Below the pieces are notes generated by a model. The model did no database searches, was not told the origin of the DNA, and worked only from the letters and a program-made list of their open reading frames with translations. Source: CAVPGH01 sp046726955 (lineage in GTDB: Bacteria; Acidobacteriota; Vicinamibacteria; Fen-336). From it: a DNA stretch of 5,837 nucleotides. The stretch's first letter is position 1; every line of letters begins with the position of its first letter. The stretch is from assembly GCA_046726955.1 (NCBI GenBank), contig JBKPBQ010000012.1, positions 1 through 5,837 on the forward strand, written 5' to 3'. Shown piece by piece: positions 4,705 through 5,837 of this stretch. Made by a program: the position numbers and the translations under genes.

Positions 4705-5837
4705 ATGGTCCAGTTCAACTTCAGCGAACGGACCATCAAGGCCAAGGTGGTTTACTACGGTCCCCCGCAGTCGGGGAAAACCACCAACCTCGAGCAGATC
4801 CACCGGCTGACGGACCCCGACGGCTCGAACCGCCTCATCTCGCTCAACACCGCGCAGGACCGCACGCTCTTCTTCGACCTCCTGCCCTTCAGCCTCGGCG
4901 CCGTGTCGGGGTACGACTTCAAGATCCAGCTCTACACCGTCCCCGGCCAGGTGCAGTACAACGCGACGCGACGGGTGGTGCTCGCCGGGGCGGACGCCGT
5001 GGTGTTCGTCGCGGACAGCCAGCGCTCGGGCCAGAAGGACAACATGTCGGCCTTCGAGAACATGAAGGTCAACCTCCTGGCCAACCGCCTGGTACCTGAG
5101 AAGGTCCCGCTCGTCCTCCAGTACAACAAGCAGGACCTCGGCGAGCTGCAGCCCCGGGCGGCGATGGACCGCACGCTGAACTTCTGGCAGCGGAAGGCGT
5201 TCCCCGCGGTGGCCGCGCGCGGCGAAGGAGTCATGGAGACGTTCGTGGCCGTCGTCCAGGACATGCTCGCGGCCATCGCCGTCAAGTACAACCTCAAGGA
5301 GAAGGGGCTCGACCCCGCCGTAGTCCCCGAGGTGGTGGGCCAGGCCTTCGCCGCGCTCCTGAAGAAGGTCCCGCAGCCGCCTCCGGGCGTCCCCACCGGA
5401 GGCTCGCCTGCGCGCGTCATCCTCGCCCAGACGCCGGACTCCGAGCCGATCTACCCGATGCAGACGGGCCCCGACGCCAGCCCCGTCTCGGAAGAGCTGC
5501 TGCACCGCGCCATCCGCTCGAACGTCGAGCTCGCGGAAGCGCTGAGCGACCTCGTCAAGGACGTGAACGTCGGCCTGGGAGCGATCCTGTCGCACGCCGA
5601 TCATCTGCTGTCGCACCGGGACGAGGCGAAGCGCACCGCCGCGATCGGGGAGATCCAGCGAGAGGCCTCGCGCCTGCGCCAGCGCATGCAGGAGCTCGGG
5701 CGCGTGGCCGCGACGCAAGGCGGACGCCAGGCCCCCTCGCCGGGAGCTCTCGGCGCGGGAGCAGCCGCGTCGGTGCCGCGGCCCGCTCCAGCCTCGACTC
5801 CGCGCCCCGCTCCGGCCTCGGTGCCGAGGCCCGCACC
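4705..5837 (+). CDS. MglA-type small GTPase with DHp-like C-terminal extension, 3' end missing
   Basis: 377 codons are visible with no stop before the window edge, nearly twice the roughly 195 residues of plain MglA. Residues 1-205 are the G domain: P-loop GPPQSGKT (19-26), TVPGQ (78-82) in place of DxxGQ, and NKQD (141-144). Arg53 and Gln82 fall at the positions of the catalytic residues of Thermus MglA, so GTP hydrolysis looks intact. In the family, GTP-bound MglA marks a cell pole and directs motility or polarity, with the Roadblock protein MglB as its activator; no mglB is visible. A Pro-rich linker (about 205-260) leads to a helical segment (about 261-343) that resembles the two-helix DHp domain of sensor kinases, with KDVNVGLGAIL where HEINNPLTAIL would be usual, so Lys285 replaces the phosphorylated His. 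A Pro/Ala tail with S(V/T)PRPAPA repeats follows. ATG 4705 is the first possible start after the in-frame TGA at 4684. The only Shine-Dalgarno, AAGGAG at 4674-4679, is unusually distant. Confidence 0.9.
   Translation, partial: MVQFNFSERTIKAKVVYYGPPQSGKTTNLEQIHRLTDPDGSNRLISLNTAQDRTLFFDLLPFSLGAVSGYDFKIQLYTVPGQVQYNATRRVVLAGADAVVFVADSQRSGQKDNMSAFENMKVNLLANRLVPEKVPLVLQYNKQDLGELQPRAAMDRTLNFWQRKAFPAVAARGEGVMETFVAVVQDMLAAIAVKYNLKEKGLDPAVVPEVVGQAFAALLKKVPQPPPGVPTGGSPARVILAQTPDSEPIYPMQTGPDASPVSEELLHRAIRSNVELAEALSDLVKDVNVGLGAILSHADHLLSHRDEAKRTAAIGEIQREASRLRQRMQELGRVAATQGGRQAPSPGALGAGAAASVPRPAPASTPRPAPASVPRPA
5770..5837 (+). repeat. 24-base in-frame tandem repeat in the GTPase tail
   Basis: Two full 24-base units (5770-5793, 5794-5817) and 20 bases of a third (5818-5837) run to the window edge. 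They encode SVPRPAPA, STPRPAPA and SVPRPAP. The number of units beyond the edge is unknown. Such Pro/Ala/Arg repeats form extended, disordered linkers, so another domain could follow. Copy number can vary by slippage. Confidence 0.75.

Noticed and set aside
4140..4745. 201-codon minus-strand frame covering rpmB
   Set aside because: It is in a different frame from bL28, runs through the hairpins and both promoters, and has no recognisable domain.
4648..5718. 356-codon minus-strand frame opposite the GTPase gene
   Set aside because: It is an antisense shadow. The plus strand has intact G1, G3 and G4 motifs in the right order.

Overview
The window is about two-thirds G+C, densely coded and ordinary bacterial housekeeping sequence in outline. 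Six genes are supported: the last codons of an ExbD/TolR-type protein, a TPR lipoprotein, a bifunctional (p)ppGpp synthetase/hydrolase (Rel/SpoT), RidA, ribosomal protein bL28, and an MglA-type small GTPase with a long extra C-terminal region that runs off the right edge. No rRNA, tRNA, CRISPR array, insertion sequence or phage gene was seen. An ExbD/TolR protein, a lipoprotein signal peptide and an MglA-type GTPase point to a Gram-negative, diderm, high-GC bacterium. From memory the TPR lipoprotein and bL28 look most like Acidobacteriota proteins. Rokubacteria/Methylomirabilota or Myxococcota-like lineages remain possible. This placement is inference and was not tested by any search.

Layout, left to right. 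Bases 3-110 are the C-terminus of ExbD/TolR on the plus strand. Bases 111-321 are non-coding and hold two palindromes, between that gene and the convergent TPR lipoprotein gene (minus, 322-1344). Bases 1345-1499 form a compact divergent promoter region with near-consensus sigma-70 promoters on both strands, one for the lipoprotein and one for rel (plus, 1500-3680). ridA (plus, 3776-4156) follows after 95 bases that may carry its own promoter. Bases 4157-4315 lie between the convergent ridA and rpmB (minus, 4316-4531) and contain three hairpins and a short direct repeat. Bases 4532-4704 are a second divergent promoter region, with an extended -10 promoter for rpmB and a weaker promoter for the GTPase gene (plus, 4705 to the window end).

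Functionally, rel, ridA and rpmB sit together as stress and growth-control, metabolite-repair and translation genes. The left edge is envelope-related (energy transduction and a probable outer-membrane lipoprotein). The GTPase is the most unusual item. Its G domain matches MglA down to the catalytic Arg53 and Gln82. It then continues through a linker into a two-helix segment that resembles the dimerisation (DHp/HisKA) domain of sensor kinases, but with lysine where the phospho-accepting histidine should be, and ends in a repeating Ser-Pro-Arg-Pro-Ala tail. No clearly novel multi-gene system is visible.
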